A DNA stretch of 62,000 nucleotides from Symbiodinium natans (GCA_905221605.1 CAJNDS010002372.1:1-62000), one strand, 5' to 3'; positions 39,972-49,660 are shown, counted from the stretch's first letter. Numbers and translations are program-made. The notes: generated by a model from the letters alone, not told the origin.

Positions 39972-40514
39972 TCATTTTTCACCTTCTGGCAGTGTTTCGC
40001 TAATTCCATCAAACGCCATTATATCATGATTTTTTATAGGGTTTATTGAATCAGTATATACATTTATCGCTCCTCCGTCAAAAGCACTAACTACATCTCC
40101 AACTTTTCTAAATCTTTTATGCTGTTCTGTATTAGGGTTAAAACCTAAACTAAATGTAGGACTGCTATATGTTCGTGTTTTCAAGTTTCTATCTGGAAAA
40201 TCCTTAGCAAGTGTTAAAACAACTGGACCGGCCTGACTATGTCCGACTAACTCTGTAATTTGTGGATTATTTCTTAATACTTCTTTAGCGTTAATATATC
40301 TCTCCATATCGCGTACACCTCCTAATACTCCAAATGGCAACTTTGTTAAATTTTCTAACCAATTAACAGCACTAACAGTTCCGCCTATATACATTTTATT
40401 ATCTTTAACAAATATTTTATTATCTTTGTCGTATGCTATTTTAATTCCCTGAGTATTAGATATTTTATTATTATGTTTTAGCATTTTATCAACATGTGTA
40501 TTAATTTTAGTCAT
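39972..40514 (-). CDS. PLV lipase (alpha/beta hydrolase)
   Basis: 180 codons from an ATG, intact. GHSQAG (residues 91-96, S93) is the nucleophile elbow of alpha/beta hydrolases; RKVGDVVSAFD and NPIKNHDIMAF downstream are in the right order for the acid and histidine. Lipases of this kind are a recurrent accessory gene in polinton-like viruses and some virophages and may act on host membranes during entry or release. It sits between MCP and the penton gene, divergent from the latter across a 43-base AT-rich promoter interval. Confidence 0.8.
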   Translation of the reverse strand: MTKINTHVDKMLKHNNKISNTQGIKIAYDKDNKIFVKDNKMYIGGTVSAVNWLENLTKLPFGVLGGVRDMERYINAKEVLRNNPQITELVGHSQAGPVVLTLAKDFPDRNLKTRTYSSPTFSLGFNPNTEQHKRFRKVGDVVSAFDGGAINVYTDSINPIKNHDIMAFDGISETLPEGEK

Positions 40515-40557
40515 ATATATTAATAATATATAAAATTATTTTCTAAGTTATAAAATA
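40515..40557. promoter_or_regulatory. Bidirectional promoter interval (lipase/penton)
   Basis: 43 bases of almost pure A/T (TATATTAATAATATATAAAA) separate two divergent ATG codons, so both promoters must lie here or within the genes. TATATA-type words just before the ATG are common in the element. Confidence 0.4.
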
Positions 40558-41420
40558 ATGATACGCCGATTAACTTATAAAAAAGTCTATGTCAATACTA
40601 AATATCGCACACCCGACAGGAAATCATCGTCTGATTTTAAAATTCAATTAAGAGAGAGTTTTGAAGTCACTGAAAATACTATATGCCAAGTACATGAAAT
40701 ATCAATCCCTCATTCATGGTATTCAATTAATACAAATAATCAGAACCAATATTTTAGACATCAAGTACTGCCACCATCAACACCTCAGGGGATAACGTAT
40801 AGAAGGGTAATTATTCCAGAAGGCAATTATACAGCACCAGAATTAGCAAATGCCATTAAAACGGAATTAAATAATGTTTTTGATAGCGGCGGTAGAACGG
40901 ATACATACGGTGCTGTATATAATACCTTATCCAATAATATTACAATATCTTCTAATTATCCAGATGTAATATTTATTCCTTTAACTGATAATGATGTAGT
41001 GCCAATAGCAGGGTCGTTTTCTAATAGTGTTGATGTTAATAGTTTACAATCTATTAATACTGTATTAAGTTTTATGACACAGTAAATGATGCCTACACTT
41101 CATCAGCACCATGGACAACAGGATTTATAAATCTACTATATCATCAAGACATTTATATAGCATGTCCTGAATTCTCCAATAATAATTTTCACACTCCTTC
41201 ATCGCATAGTAATGCAGTAGTTAAAAAGGTGTCGGTAAATGCTCCTTTTGCTGGTGTTGTTGTTGATAGTCATGGAATATCCGAATACGACTATGTTAAT
41301 GTATCTAAACGAACCATAACAACATTAACATTTAGATTATTAGATGAAACAGGTAATACAATAGAGCTTAATGGTGCTAACGCCAGTTTCTCCTTGCTCT
41401 TTCATAAACATCGACATTAG
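40558..41420 (+). pseudogene. PLV penton / minor capsid protein, frameshifted
   Basis: About 287 codons. The N-terminus (KKVYVNTKYRTPDRKSSSDF, QVHEISIPHSWYSIN) and IPEGNYTAPELANAIKTELN match the single-jelly-roll penton protein of polinton-like viruses. The first frame ends at TAA 41,085; the next frame reads without a break (DTVNDAYTSSAPWTTGFINL) to KRTITTLTFRLLDETGNTIEL and the stop at 41,420. One indel at about 41,070 explains this. The protein would close the capsid vertices beside the MCP. Confidence 0.82.
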
Positions 41421-41506
41421 AATTATTATGTGTATGTATTTATAAGAAAAATAAGATTATGAAAAGATATAGAAATAAAAATATACAATAATATATATAT
41501 ATATAT

Positions 41507-42085
41507 ATAAGCGACAGCATTAATGAAACAGTAACAGAAAACGAAGAAGTTAAAGATAATCAGGAAATAGACAATGTAGACGCATCGGCAGATGCCTCGC
41601 GAGGCATTCGCGACGAGGAGGCGAATAAAGAAAATGAACCCCCTGTTGAAAATCAGGCAGAAGAAGCAAAACGAGTTAAGATAATGGATGTAGTAAAGAA
41701 AAAAACGCAATGTAATAAATGTTTAAAACCGATGAATGTAAAGACGGCAAGATACGTACATGAAAATGTATGCACAGGCAAACCAGAAAGCATATTAGAT
41801 AAACCAGTAAAAAGACGAACACCAAAAATTACAGTAAAACCTATTGAAAACCAAAGTTTTTCAACAGTTAAAGAAGATATACAACCACAACAACAACCGA
41901 TACAACAGCAACAACAACCGGTGCGACAACAAAAACCCATTAACCCTTACGAAAATCTTAGTAGCGCTCAATTAATGCAATTACAAATGAGGGCGATGAA
42001 TACAGAAATAATTAGAAGAAAGCAGGAGAAAGCAAATGTATTATGTAAATCTATGTTTACAACAAGATCTAAAAAATCTAAATAA
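41507..42085 (+). CDS. PLV zinc-finger protein; start may be lost
   Basis: The clear ATG at 41,684 gives 133 codons with C-x2-C...H-x4-C (QCNKCLKPM, RYVHENVC), a Q-rich middle (QQQPIQQQQQ) and a basic tail (TTRSKKSK). The same frame is open upstream to about 41,507, reading SDSINETVTENEEVKDN then palindromic element copy C, but lacks an ATG; the position where one is expected has ATA after a TA-repeat, so the original start may have mutated. If so, the working gene is shorter. Possibly a DNA-binding or structural protein. Confidence 0.6.
   Translation: MSDSINETVTENEEVKDNQEIDNVDASADASRGIRDEEANKENEPPVENQAEEAKRVKIMDVVKKKTQCNKCLKPMNVKTARYVHENVCTGKPESILDKPVKRRTPKITVKPIENQSFSTVKEDIQPQQQPIQQQQQPVRQQKPINPYENLSSAQLMQLQMRAMNTEIIRRKQEKANVLCKSMFTTRSKKSK
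41579..41616. repeat. Palindromic coding element, copy C
   Basis: GACGCATCGG, AGATGCC, TCGCGA, GGCATTCGCGACG in the plus strand; read as DASADASRGIRD in the zinc-finger frame. Confidence 0.85.
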
Positions 42086-42099
42086 TATATATATATATA

Positions 42100-42444
42100 A
42101 TGGTTTTATATAATCGGTATAAGTATAAGCAACAACAAAAACAGTACAAAAAGAAAAAGGCATTAGATAATCCGGTAGTCAACGAAGCGAGCGAACTAAC
42201 ATTCCATCAACCCAATATTGATTATTTACTAGATCTTAAGAAGAGAATGGAAGCAAGAGAGGCAAGAGTAGTAAATATGGCAATGAAAAGGCGATTATTA
42301 GAGGGACAAATGAAAGCAAATTATGAAACTGAAATGGATAGATTAAAAAGTGAAATGCATAACCCACGCATTCCAGAAACATCAGTACAGCGTCTGAAAA
42401 AACGATATGAAACATTAGAAACATTGAGCGAGAGTATATTTTAG
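42100..42444 (+). CDS. PLV coiled-coil basic protein
   Basis: 114 codons from an ATG after a TA-repeat. Lysine-rich N-terminus (RYKYKQQQKQYKKKKALD), then a long coiled coil (LLDLKKRMEAREARVVNMAM ... ETEMDRLKSEMHNP). No family recognised. It ends 16 bases before a strong hairpin. Confidence 0.6.
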   Translation: MVLYNRYKYKQQQKQYKKKKALDNPVVNEASELTFHQPNIDYLLDLKKRMEAREARVVNMAMKRRLLEGQMKANYETEMDRLKSEMHNPRIPETSVQRLKKRYETLETLSESIF

Positions 42445-42459
42445 GAAAAAATATTCATT

Positions 42460-42497
42460 AAAAAATATTATATTTAAATAAAAATATAATATTTTTT
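42460..42497. terminator. 3'-end hairpin, 16-bp perfect stem
   Basis: AAAAAATATTATATTT and AAATATAATATTTTTT enclose a 6-base loop, 16 bases after the stop of the gene at 42,100-42,444 and 20 bases before the next start. Confidence 0.7.
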
Positions 42498-42517
42498 CTA
42501 TAAACATATAATAAAAC

Positions 42518-43828
42518 ATGGCACATAACATCAAGAAAAAATCCCAAATTCAATTTCATCGTAGATCACGATATGAAGACATTTTAGAATTGGTTAATGA
42601 TAACGAAGAAGCATTAAAGCCATTCCCTAATCGCGATGCTGTATTTTACAAAGCAAGCAACAAAGGGTCTTATTTTGACGGTAGAGATCATTTAGACAAA
42701 TTAAGATCCGAACAGATGAAAATTAATGAGCGAGTTATGAGAGATGGATTATTAAGACAATATGCGTCAGATAATGGATTAACACACAGAGCATTATTTA
42801 CACAACATGATGCACCAACGGCACAAGGACCAGAACATTTTAGTATAGCAACAGATGAAGAAAGCGGGACAATAGAACACTACGGAGGAGATATGGAGGT
42901 AGATAGTGCAAACGATGTATATATACAGGCATCTAACGCAGTATCAACAGCAGAACAATTAAGAGACACAAATAGTCAACAGTTAGTACAGGCACATCAA
43001 CAACAAATAGCACAAGAACAACAAAGAAGCGAAGGAGTATTAAGAAGTTTAGGTAGTGGTGCTTTACGAGTAGGAGGAAACATAGCAGGAAATATGGCAG
43101 GTGGCATGGATTTATCAACTGCGTCGGTAGCAGGATTATCACAAGAAGCAATACAAGCATTAGCAGGAGCAATTATGCGCAGAGTATCGCCGCAACAAGA
43201 TCAACCATTATCGTCAACCGATCCTATTCCAAATATGCAATATTTAACACCAACTGCTAATTTACGATCACATCAACCAAATGTAGGAGCAACACAACAG
43301 GCATTACCGCCAACGGCGCTAGGGGCGCAGTCCCTACCACCATACAATCCAACAGAACAAGTAGAAAGAAGAAGCACTGCGAGAAGGTCATTTGAAAGGG
43401 CGAAATCACCAGAGAAAAAAGCAAGAGCAACACCTAATATTCAAGTAGGTGGGTCGCGAATGCCTCGCGAGGCAGCTGTCGCAGCGTCTTCTTCTTCTTC
43501 AAGCATGCCGGCTTTACCGCCAACGATGCCACAGCAACAACAAGAAAGCACAGAAACAGCAACATCGCCAAAGGTCAAGAAAACATTGTTAAAGGAAGGA
43601 GCGGGGGAATTGAAATTACCCCAACCAAGTAAAATAGGCATCGTTCAACTTAAACGGATATTTGACGAAGCAAACGAAAGAGAAACAATACCCAAAAGCA
43701 CTTATAAAAACTTTACTACTACCTACAATAGAAGAGTTAAGGCATTAGCAGAAGGCGATAAAGTAATGGCAAAGGAAATACTATTAGAATTACAAGATAT
43801 GTATAGGAAAAGGATATACTCGAAATGA
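42518..43828 (+). CDS. PLV large unknown protein (Q/A-rich)
   Basis: 436 codons, intact. Residues 1-110 look folded (HRRSRYEDILELVNDNEEAL, GRDHLDKLRSEQMKINERVM); the middle is glutamine-, alanine- and proline-rich and disordered, with a Gly-rich hydrophobic patch (LRVGGNIAGNMAGGMD). Palindromic element copy D contributes SRMPREAAVAAS near residue 315. The last 70 residues (KIGIVQLKRIFDEANERETI) are a charged helical domain. Position beside capsid genes suggests a virion or scaffold protein, but no homology is recognised. Confidence 0.65.
   Translation: MAHNIKKKSQIQFHRRSRYEDILELVNDNEEALKPFPNRDAVFYKASNKGSYFDGRDHLDKLRSEQMKINERVMRDGLLRQYASDNGLTHRALFTQHDAPTAQGPEHFSIATDEESGTIEHYGGDMEVDSANDVYIQASNAVSTAEQLRDTNSQQLVQAHQQQIAQEQQRSEGVLRSLGSGALRVGGNIAGNMAGGMDLSTASVAGLSQEAIQALAGAIMRRVSPQQDQPLSSTDPIPNMQYLTPTANLRSHQPNVGATQQALPPTALGAQSLPPYNPTEQVERRSTARRSFERAKSPEKKARATPNIQVGGSRMPREAAVAASSSSSSMPALPPTMPQQQQESTETATSPKVKKTLLKEGAGELKLPQPSKIGIVQLKRIFDEANERETIPKSTYKNFTTTYNRRVKALAEGDKVMAKEILLELQDMYRKRIYSK
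43451..43488. repeat. Palindromic coding element, copy D (inverted)
   Basis: Opposite orientation to copies A-C: GTCGCGAATGCC, TCGCGA, GGCAGCTGTCGC, AGCGTC. Translated in frame inside the 436-codon gene. Confidence 0.85.
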
Positions 43829-43850
43829 GGCATTAATAATTTATCCGGTA

Positions 43851-43943
43851 ATGGATTTTTCATTATCCGTTACAATAATAATATTAACAGTATTAATATT
43901 ATTATTAGTATTATTATCAGTTGATATTTTCAACAAAAATTAA
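43851..43943 (+). CDS. PLV 30-aa single-span membrane peptide
   Basis: ATG to TAA, 30 codons: MDFSLS then VTIIILTVLILLLVLLSV and a short polar tail. It is a textbook single transmembrane helix and fills the gap between the 436-codon gene and the hairpin at 43,991. The AT-rich composition favours Ile and Leu codons, so chance is possible. Confidence 0.45.
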   Translation: MDFSLSVTIIILTVLILLLVLLSVDIFNKN

Positions 43944-43990
43944 CGACAAAATAAATACATATTTCGCTGTTTAATTGATACTTTCATAAG

Positions 43991-44030
43991 AATTAATAAA
44001 TAAGTTATATACATATCTTATTTATTAATT
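43991..44030. terminator. Hairpin between convergent genes, 14-bp perfect stem
   Basis: AATTAATAAATAAG / CTTATTTATTAATT with a 12-base loop. The right arm contains the stop codon (44,025-44,027) of the minus-strand gene; the left side serves the plus-strand genes ending at 43,828 or 43,943. Confidence 0.7.
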
Positions 44031-44297
44031 GTGCGTTTTTAGAACAATGTATTCAGTAGCATTGTATTTTTTGTTGTAATTATTCGGTTTATAACCCATT
44101 GCTTCCTTCTTCTTCTTATATCGTTCGCGTTCCTTTTCATTTTTTCTCGCGATATAATCAGGATGTATTTCTTTTCTTAACTTGTAATACAATCTGCTAT
44201 ATAATGCCATTTGTTCTTTTACTTCTTCTAATGTTAAAGTGTTGACTATATCCTCCATTGTTTGTTTTTTTGTTTGTGTATCTTGCGTATCCGCCAT
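44025..44297 (-). CDS. PLV small basic protein
   Basis: 90 codons from an ATG. Acidic/helical first half (IVNTLTLEEVKEQMALYSRL) and very basic second half (NEKERERYKKKKEAMGYKP), suggestive of a nucleic-acid binder. Divergent from the polymerase gene across a 115-base AT-rich interval. No family recognised. Confidence 0.6.
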   Translation of the reverse strand: MADTQDTQTKKQTMEDIVNTLTLEEVKEQMALYSRLYYKLRKEIHPDYIARKNEKERERYKKKKEAMGYKPNNYNKKYNATEYIVLKTHN

Positions 44298-44412
44298 GTC
44301 CTATTACTATATGTTATAAATATGTTTTCTTTAAATATGTTTAAAATTAAAACCGTTTTGGACGGAAAACACTTAAAGAAATAATTAATTATATTATTAT
44401 ATAAATATTAAT
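44298..44412. promoter_or_regulatory. Bidirectional promoter interval
   Basis: 115 bases between divergent ATG codons. It contains TATATGTTATAAATATG-like words and a small GC-rich inverted pair (AACCGTTTTGGACGG). Both neighbouring genes must be expressed from here. Confidence 0.4.
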
Positions 44413-47400
44413 ATGACTAAAAAACTTATAAAAAAACACATCCAGAACCTCAAAAACATAAGAGACGCTAAACAGGGCAAAGTGCCCAACCAAACACTTG
44501 CTAAAATCAACAATGTCATAAACTTATATGAAGACCGCAAAATATCCCAATTCACAACGGCAGTAAATTTAATCAACAATATGACAACTGGTAATCCTAA
44601 GTCAAAAGAGAAGGGAATAAAGCAATATGAAAAGGCGGTGGCAAAATATGAGGACAAAGCACCAATAACCGAAAGAATGAAAGCAACAGTGAAGAAAGCG
44701 AGGAAGGGCAAGGAAGTTAAGGAAGTTGTAAGAAAAACCGATAAACAACCTGTATTGAAAAGAAAGGCCATTGGCGGTTTATCAACCAAGGCAAAAGACA
44801 TTTTCAAAGGCAGGAAAAATCACGATGTTAAGTATATGCTGTTTTCTATCAATAACCGTTCAGGTGTTAAAAAAGCATCATTTATATTGGATGGTGTAGC
44901 ATACTATCCCTTAATTCTTCTTACCCGTGGGAACGCAAGTGTAGTAGGAAGTGCCAATGTTAGAGCAAATGAGTTCATTGAAACATTAGTTAAGAGGAGG
45001 ATAAGACAATACCACGACACCGAAAAGTTCTTATTCAGAAAACTGATGATTACTATGAATTCAAGTAGCGAGTTTAAGGAGGCAACAGGACACCTGATAG
45101 AATACGCCGATGCCATTAGAATTGAAAACGTTGAGATTGTTGAAACAGACACGGGCGGATACGACGAGAGAGAAGAACCATTACAACAAGGCAACAGCAT
45201 AAGCACATATTACAGATACATCCAAACCGAAGTCAATGCCGAAGCAGAGACTATGAAAGAGGCACTGAACAAGCAAAATTACAGAGAAAACGAATGTTGG
45301 ATAAATGCTTTGCTGGAAAACTTTGAAGGAACTAACCTAACAAGAGAAAAGCGGGCAACAAAAGAACACAAAAACACTGACCCGCGATAAAGTCCTTGAA
45401 CTGCTGAATATGACAGAAGATGAATTTATTAATACGGGGGCGACTATAAACCAAATGGATAAGGTCTTTAAATTCTTCAATATACCAGTTAGATTATACA
45501 ACTTTACAGGTGCTCTGATTTATGAATATAACCCCGAGAATTATGAGAAGGGGCGGGTAAAAATATTCAGGGGGCTTGTTAAAAATAATCATATATATTT
45601 ATTAAACCACGATTTAGACACATTAAGGCAAATTCAACCGAAGGATAACTACAATGCTTTTACAACAAGCAAGTTTTACATCACCGATAAGACTGAACCC
45701 GTTGAATATAAAATGTTTGATAATGTAGATGAACTGCTGAAAATGACAGATAAAGAAGAATATGCCCTGATACATTCGGATAATGATTTGGTTAAGGTCT
45801 TCCATCAACTGAACGAAGCAGGATACAAACCGCATATTAACTATCAAGCGGGGAGGGTTACTAATATCTTATGTAAGTTTTACTACAAAAAGTTGAAGAA
45901 ATACATCAAATACAACATTGTCTCACAGTGTTTATCACAAGAACGAGTGGATGAAGATGTAATCACTGATAATGAAGAGGTGTATAACAAAATCACTACA
46001 ACTATGTTTAACTTACAAAAAGAGTTGTTTAAAGAAAACCATTTATCCTATTATAACGAGGTAGATATACAAATCCTTAAAGAGTGTAAAACAATAGTGC
46101 CATCTGGCAAGTTTTGCAAAGATGTACCGATGAAGAAGATAAAAGAAATAGATATTAACAAAGCATTTACGCACGCGGGAGGGAGTATAAAATACATCCC
46201 AAAATTTACACAGTTTGACATATTTAGACCCTTTGATGAGGAATGTAGCACAGACCAGTTTAACAACCTGACATTATACATTGTAGAGGTGTGTGAAGGA
46301 AACATCTTTTTCAACAAGAAGTATTGCTTAGTTTATGGAAAGTTTTTGAAGAAACTGCTGAAACACAATGTTAAACTGAAAATCTTATGGTATAAGCAAC
46401 CGAGCAATATTTACAAGGTGGATTATACAAAGTTGATAGATGAACTGTATGCAACCAAAATGACGGACGACGAAGACTTCAACAAGCAGACGCAAAAGAA
46501 ACTGTGGAACATCAGCGTCGGAATGTTGGAGAAATCCCATAACACAAGTCAGAGAAGTAGCACTTTTACTTCATTGAAGGAGGCGTGTTATTTTCAAAGC
46601 ATTTTACGGTGGAAAGGTCTATACAATAAGCGAGTGTCAGACAGAACTTAACGAAGTGGATGAAGACGAGTTTGAAACAAAGGAGACGGAAGGAACGAAA
46701 TATTATGTGTTGAGTGTCTCAGAAAAGAAGACTTTAATAAATGGTTTTATGTATATCAAAGAGTTGTTATTACAATATCATAATGTTAAGATGTATGAAG
46801 CATACAAGACATTATCTGATAATAACATTACGGTATATAGTGTTAAGACAGATTGCTTTACGATACACGAAGACATACGAAGACGATGTGGATAAGGTGT
46901 ATGGATACAATTCTTGTCGTGTGTGGAGAGAAGGACTGCTTAAATTTGGAACTGACATCGGCACTTGGAGACTGGAAGAGAAAAAAACAATTACACTGCC
47001 TACGCAGTTATACACATACAAGTTTAACGAAGTGCCGGAAATCCCGAAAATTAGTAGTATCAAAGTTGAAGTTGAGGACGAGTGGGATACTAAAGCAATC
47101 TGCGAGAAAACTATTTTGAGAAACCCCGTGATAGTTCGTGGAAAATTCCCGGGCACGGGCAAGAGTTATATAGGCGAGTATTTCCAAAAAATGGGTAAGA
47201 ACGTTTTGTTTGTAGTGCCAACCAATAGACTTTTACAAGAAAAGCAAGTAGAGGCGACAACATATAACAAGTTTTTCAGCATCGCTGTTCATGAAGATGT
47301 CGGGGAAAAGTTGCCAGCGTTTGACTATTCCCCTTTCAATGTGGTGGTGTTTGATGAGGTTTATATGTCTAACTTATATGTATTGGATAAGGTCAGACGG

Positions 47401-48432
47401 TTCATTAAAGAAAATCCTGATATTATCGTTATTGGGACGGGCGATGTTAAACAATTGCAGGGAGTGGAAGTTATGACAAACTGTCAGAACCCAGCAGTTT
47501 ATATAGACAACTGTATAGATATAGTATTTAAATACAATATATTCTTACAAGTGTGCAAGAGAGTAGGAGCGAAGGACAGCGAAGAAGGAGACAGAAACAG
47601 GGAAATCATTAATAATATGTATCACGATTTTTGGGAGGTCATGTTGCCTATTCTAGAGATTATCCGGAAGTATTTTGAAATAACCGACGACATAATGGCA
47701 TCGGAGCATAACATTGCTTATACGAACATAAGATGCCGAAATGTAGCAAATGAAGTTAGAAACAGGTTAAACAAGAAAGATAAATACGAAGTGGGCGAAA
47801 TACTCATTGCCAGAAAATGGATTAAACAACCAAGGGTAAATGTAAATCTACGGTATAGAATTACGAGCATAGAGCAAGATGAACTCGGAGCACAAATAAC
47901 ATTACAGAACATAGCAAATGATGAAGATGAATTTATGCTGTTTGAACCTGTTGTGGATGCTAATTTTATTTATTCGTATTGTGCCACCTGTCATTCAAGT
48001 CAGGGAGCGAGTGTAAAGGGGAGTATAACTATACACGAATACAACTTACCCATAGCAAGCAGGGAGTGGGTTTGGACAAGTATTACTCGGTGTGTTGATT
48101 TTAGAAAAGTCAGGTTCTACAACAACGCAAGTTTTGATAAACAAATGGATAAAAACATGATAATGAGATACTTTAAAAACAAGGTGGAGAATTACAAACT
48201 ACAAGACAGGAAAGCAAGGAGAGAGATAAACGAGGAGGAATACATAACCCCCGAATGGTGTTTGAAAATGTTTAAAAGCAGGTGCGAGAAATGTAATACA
48301 TCATTTAATTTTGAAGTGAAGCAAGGTAAGTTATGTAGCAACTTTACAGCTCAGCGTCTATGTAATGATTACGGACATCATTTAGACAATTGTTGTGCTT
48401 ATTGCTTCTACTGTAATGTATCGGTCCATTAA
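44413..48432 (+). pseudogene. PLV DNA polymerase B - SF1 helicase fusion, broken
   Basis: About 1,340 codons in four pieces (44,413-45,390; to 46,651; to about 46,870; to 48,432) needing three frame changes. After an N-terminal region of unknown fold come family-B polymerase-like motifs: A, EIDINKAF (about 46,148); B, KKLWNISVG (about 46,495); C, VKTDCFTI (about 46,842), where the usual DTD is KTD. The C-terminal half is an SF1 (Pif1/RecD-like) helicase: Walker A GKFPGTGKS (about 47,141), Walker B VVVFDEVY (about 47,344), GTGDVKQL, ATCHSSQGAS and TSITRC. The tail is Cys/His-rich (RCEKCN ... YGHHLDNCCAYCFYCN), like an HNH or zinc ribbon. I recall polymerase-helicase fusions with eroded polymerase domains in transpoviron-like elements. 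It would copy the element's DNA. Confidence 0.78.
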
Positions 48433-48456
48433 ATAATAAAATATATTGTTATTTAT

Positions 48457-49377
48457 ATGAGTTCAATTAAGCAAAAAGTCATTAATGATATATATTTTGA
48501 CCGCTCGGGTTTTGGGAGTAGGGCGACTACGCTGAAAGATGCTCGAGAAAAAGATAAAAGTATTACGAAAGAGGATGTTGAGGAGTTTTTTAGAAAGAAT
48601 GTTGAAGAAAAGCGCAAACCGCGTGGCGAGAATAGTTTTGTAGCACCTCACGCCCATTTTGAATATCAGGTGGATTTATTCTTTATTAGTAAAAATGATT
48701 TAGAAAACCAAAAATTTAGAATAGGATTAGTTTTAATTGATGTTTTTAGTAAATATGCTACAGTTATACCTATTAAGAGTAAAGAACCACCAGATGTATT
48801 AGCGGGCATAATGGAAGGACTACAAAAAATGGGCGATAAACCGAAAATGTTTTACAGTGATGAAGAAGGGAGTTTGTATAGTAAAACCGTTATAGAACAT
48901 TTAGAAGGTGAGAAAATCGAGATACATAGAACAAGAGGGCATCCGGCGTTCGCCGAGAGATTTATAAGAACATATAAAGATATGCTTTTTAAGCGGGTTG
49001 AAGCAGATGAAAAAAAGGGTAAGGAAAATATCCAGTGGATAGATTATAATTTGGAGATATTATTAACATATAATAATAAAATGGTTTCGTCTGCGACTAA
49101 AATGACCCCATTAGAAGCAAGGAAGAAGAAAAATGAATTTGAAGTTAAGTTGAACATATCTTTACAAGCAAAGCGTAATAGAACATACCCCGAAATAGAG
49201 GTGGGCGATAGTGTTAAAATAATGCGCAAAAAAGGTATTAGTGAAAAAGAACGCACAAGTCATTGGTTAAAGACTATAGAAACAGTTAAACGCATAGATA
49301 AGAAATTAGGGCAAAATCACTACTATTTGGAGGGTGATAATAAAGGCTATTTACGACACGAATTGTTAAAGGCGTAA
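48457..49377 (+). CDS. PLV rve-type integrase
   Basis: 306 codons from an ATG, uninterrupted. Retroviral-type integrase core with D73 (FEYQVDLFF), D135 (FYSDEEGS) and E167 (HPAFAERFIRTYK); the HPAFAERFIR motif and VLIDVFSKYA are typical of polinton and PLV integrases. The C-terminal part (IEVGDSVKIMRKKGISEKER) looks like the SH3-like DNA-binding domain. It lacks an obvious HHCC zinc motif at the N-terminus. It would insert the viral DNA into the host genome. It is the last gene of the element and, together with the lipase, the best-preserved enzyme. Confidence 0.92.
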   Translation: MSSIKQKVINDIYFDRSGFGSRATTLKDAREKDKSITKEDVEEFFRKNVEEKRKPRGENSFVAPHAHFEYQVDLFFISKNDLENQKFRIGLVLIDVFSKYATVIPIKSKEPPDVLAGIMEGLQKMGDKPKMFYSDEEGSLYSKTVIEHLEGEKIEIHRTRGHPAFAERFIRTYKDMLFKRVEADEKKGKENIQWIDYNLEILLTYNNKMVSSATKMTPLEARKKKNEFEVKLNISLQAKRNRTYPEIEVGDSVKIMRKKGISEKERTSHWLKTIETVKRIDKKLGQNHYYLEGDNKGYLRHELLKA

Positions 49378-49660
49378 AACGCTCACCAAAAATGGCGAGT
49401 TCAAAAACAAATGCCGTATGAAGATTTTAGATGTGTTTTTTGTTTATGCTTGCTTTCTGTGTGTGTGTGTGTTGTAAAAGGTGTTACTAAATATGTTAGT
49501 ACATCTTTTGATTTTTTGGGTTTTCATACACCCCTAAACCCAAAAAACTACACTTGATGTAGTATTTTGATTTTGTGTTTGCGTGTTGTGTTTTTGTTGT
49601 TTTTTGTTTGTATTGTTTTATAGGAATATAGTATATGTTTGAGCCGAAAATGTCTTTCCT
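49378..49660. other. PLV right end, non-coding, hairpins
   Basis: T/G-rich DNA after the integrase with a (TG)n run near 49,458. A perfect 12-bp stem (TTTTTTGGGTTT 49,512-49,523 and AAACCCAAAAAA 49,536-49,547, 12-base loop) is the strongest structure. A smaller inverted pair TACTAA...TTAGTA lies near 49,484-49,500. Host-like CCCTAAAC words start at about 49,670. No terminal repeat matching the left end was recognised. Confidence 0.6.

Larger units (their letters stand above)
32700..49660. mobile_element. Endogenous polinton-like virus (PLV)
   Basis: A block of about 17 kb whose AT content rises abruptly and whose genes are closely packed and intron-free, unlike the host DNA on both sides. 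It carries the PLV hallmark set: A32-type packaging ATPase, double-jelly-roll MCP, penton-like minor capsid protein, lipase, PolB-helicase fusion and rve integrase, plus an S74 fibre. Gene blocks are on the minus strand (32.7-34.9 and 35.7-40.5 kb) and plus strand (34.9-35.7, 40.6-43.9 and 44.4-49.4 kb). MCP, penton, ATPase, fibre and polymerase are interrupted; integrase and lipase are not. I found no terminal inverted repeats. The exact ends are uncertain by about 100 bases on the left and 250 on the right. Confidence 0.9.

Noticed and set aside
32700-49660. Terminal inverted repeats of the PLV
   Set aside because: Both ends are A/C- or T/G-biased and look superficially alike, but no matching run was found by eye.
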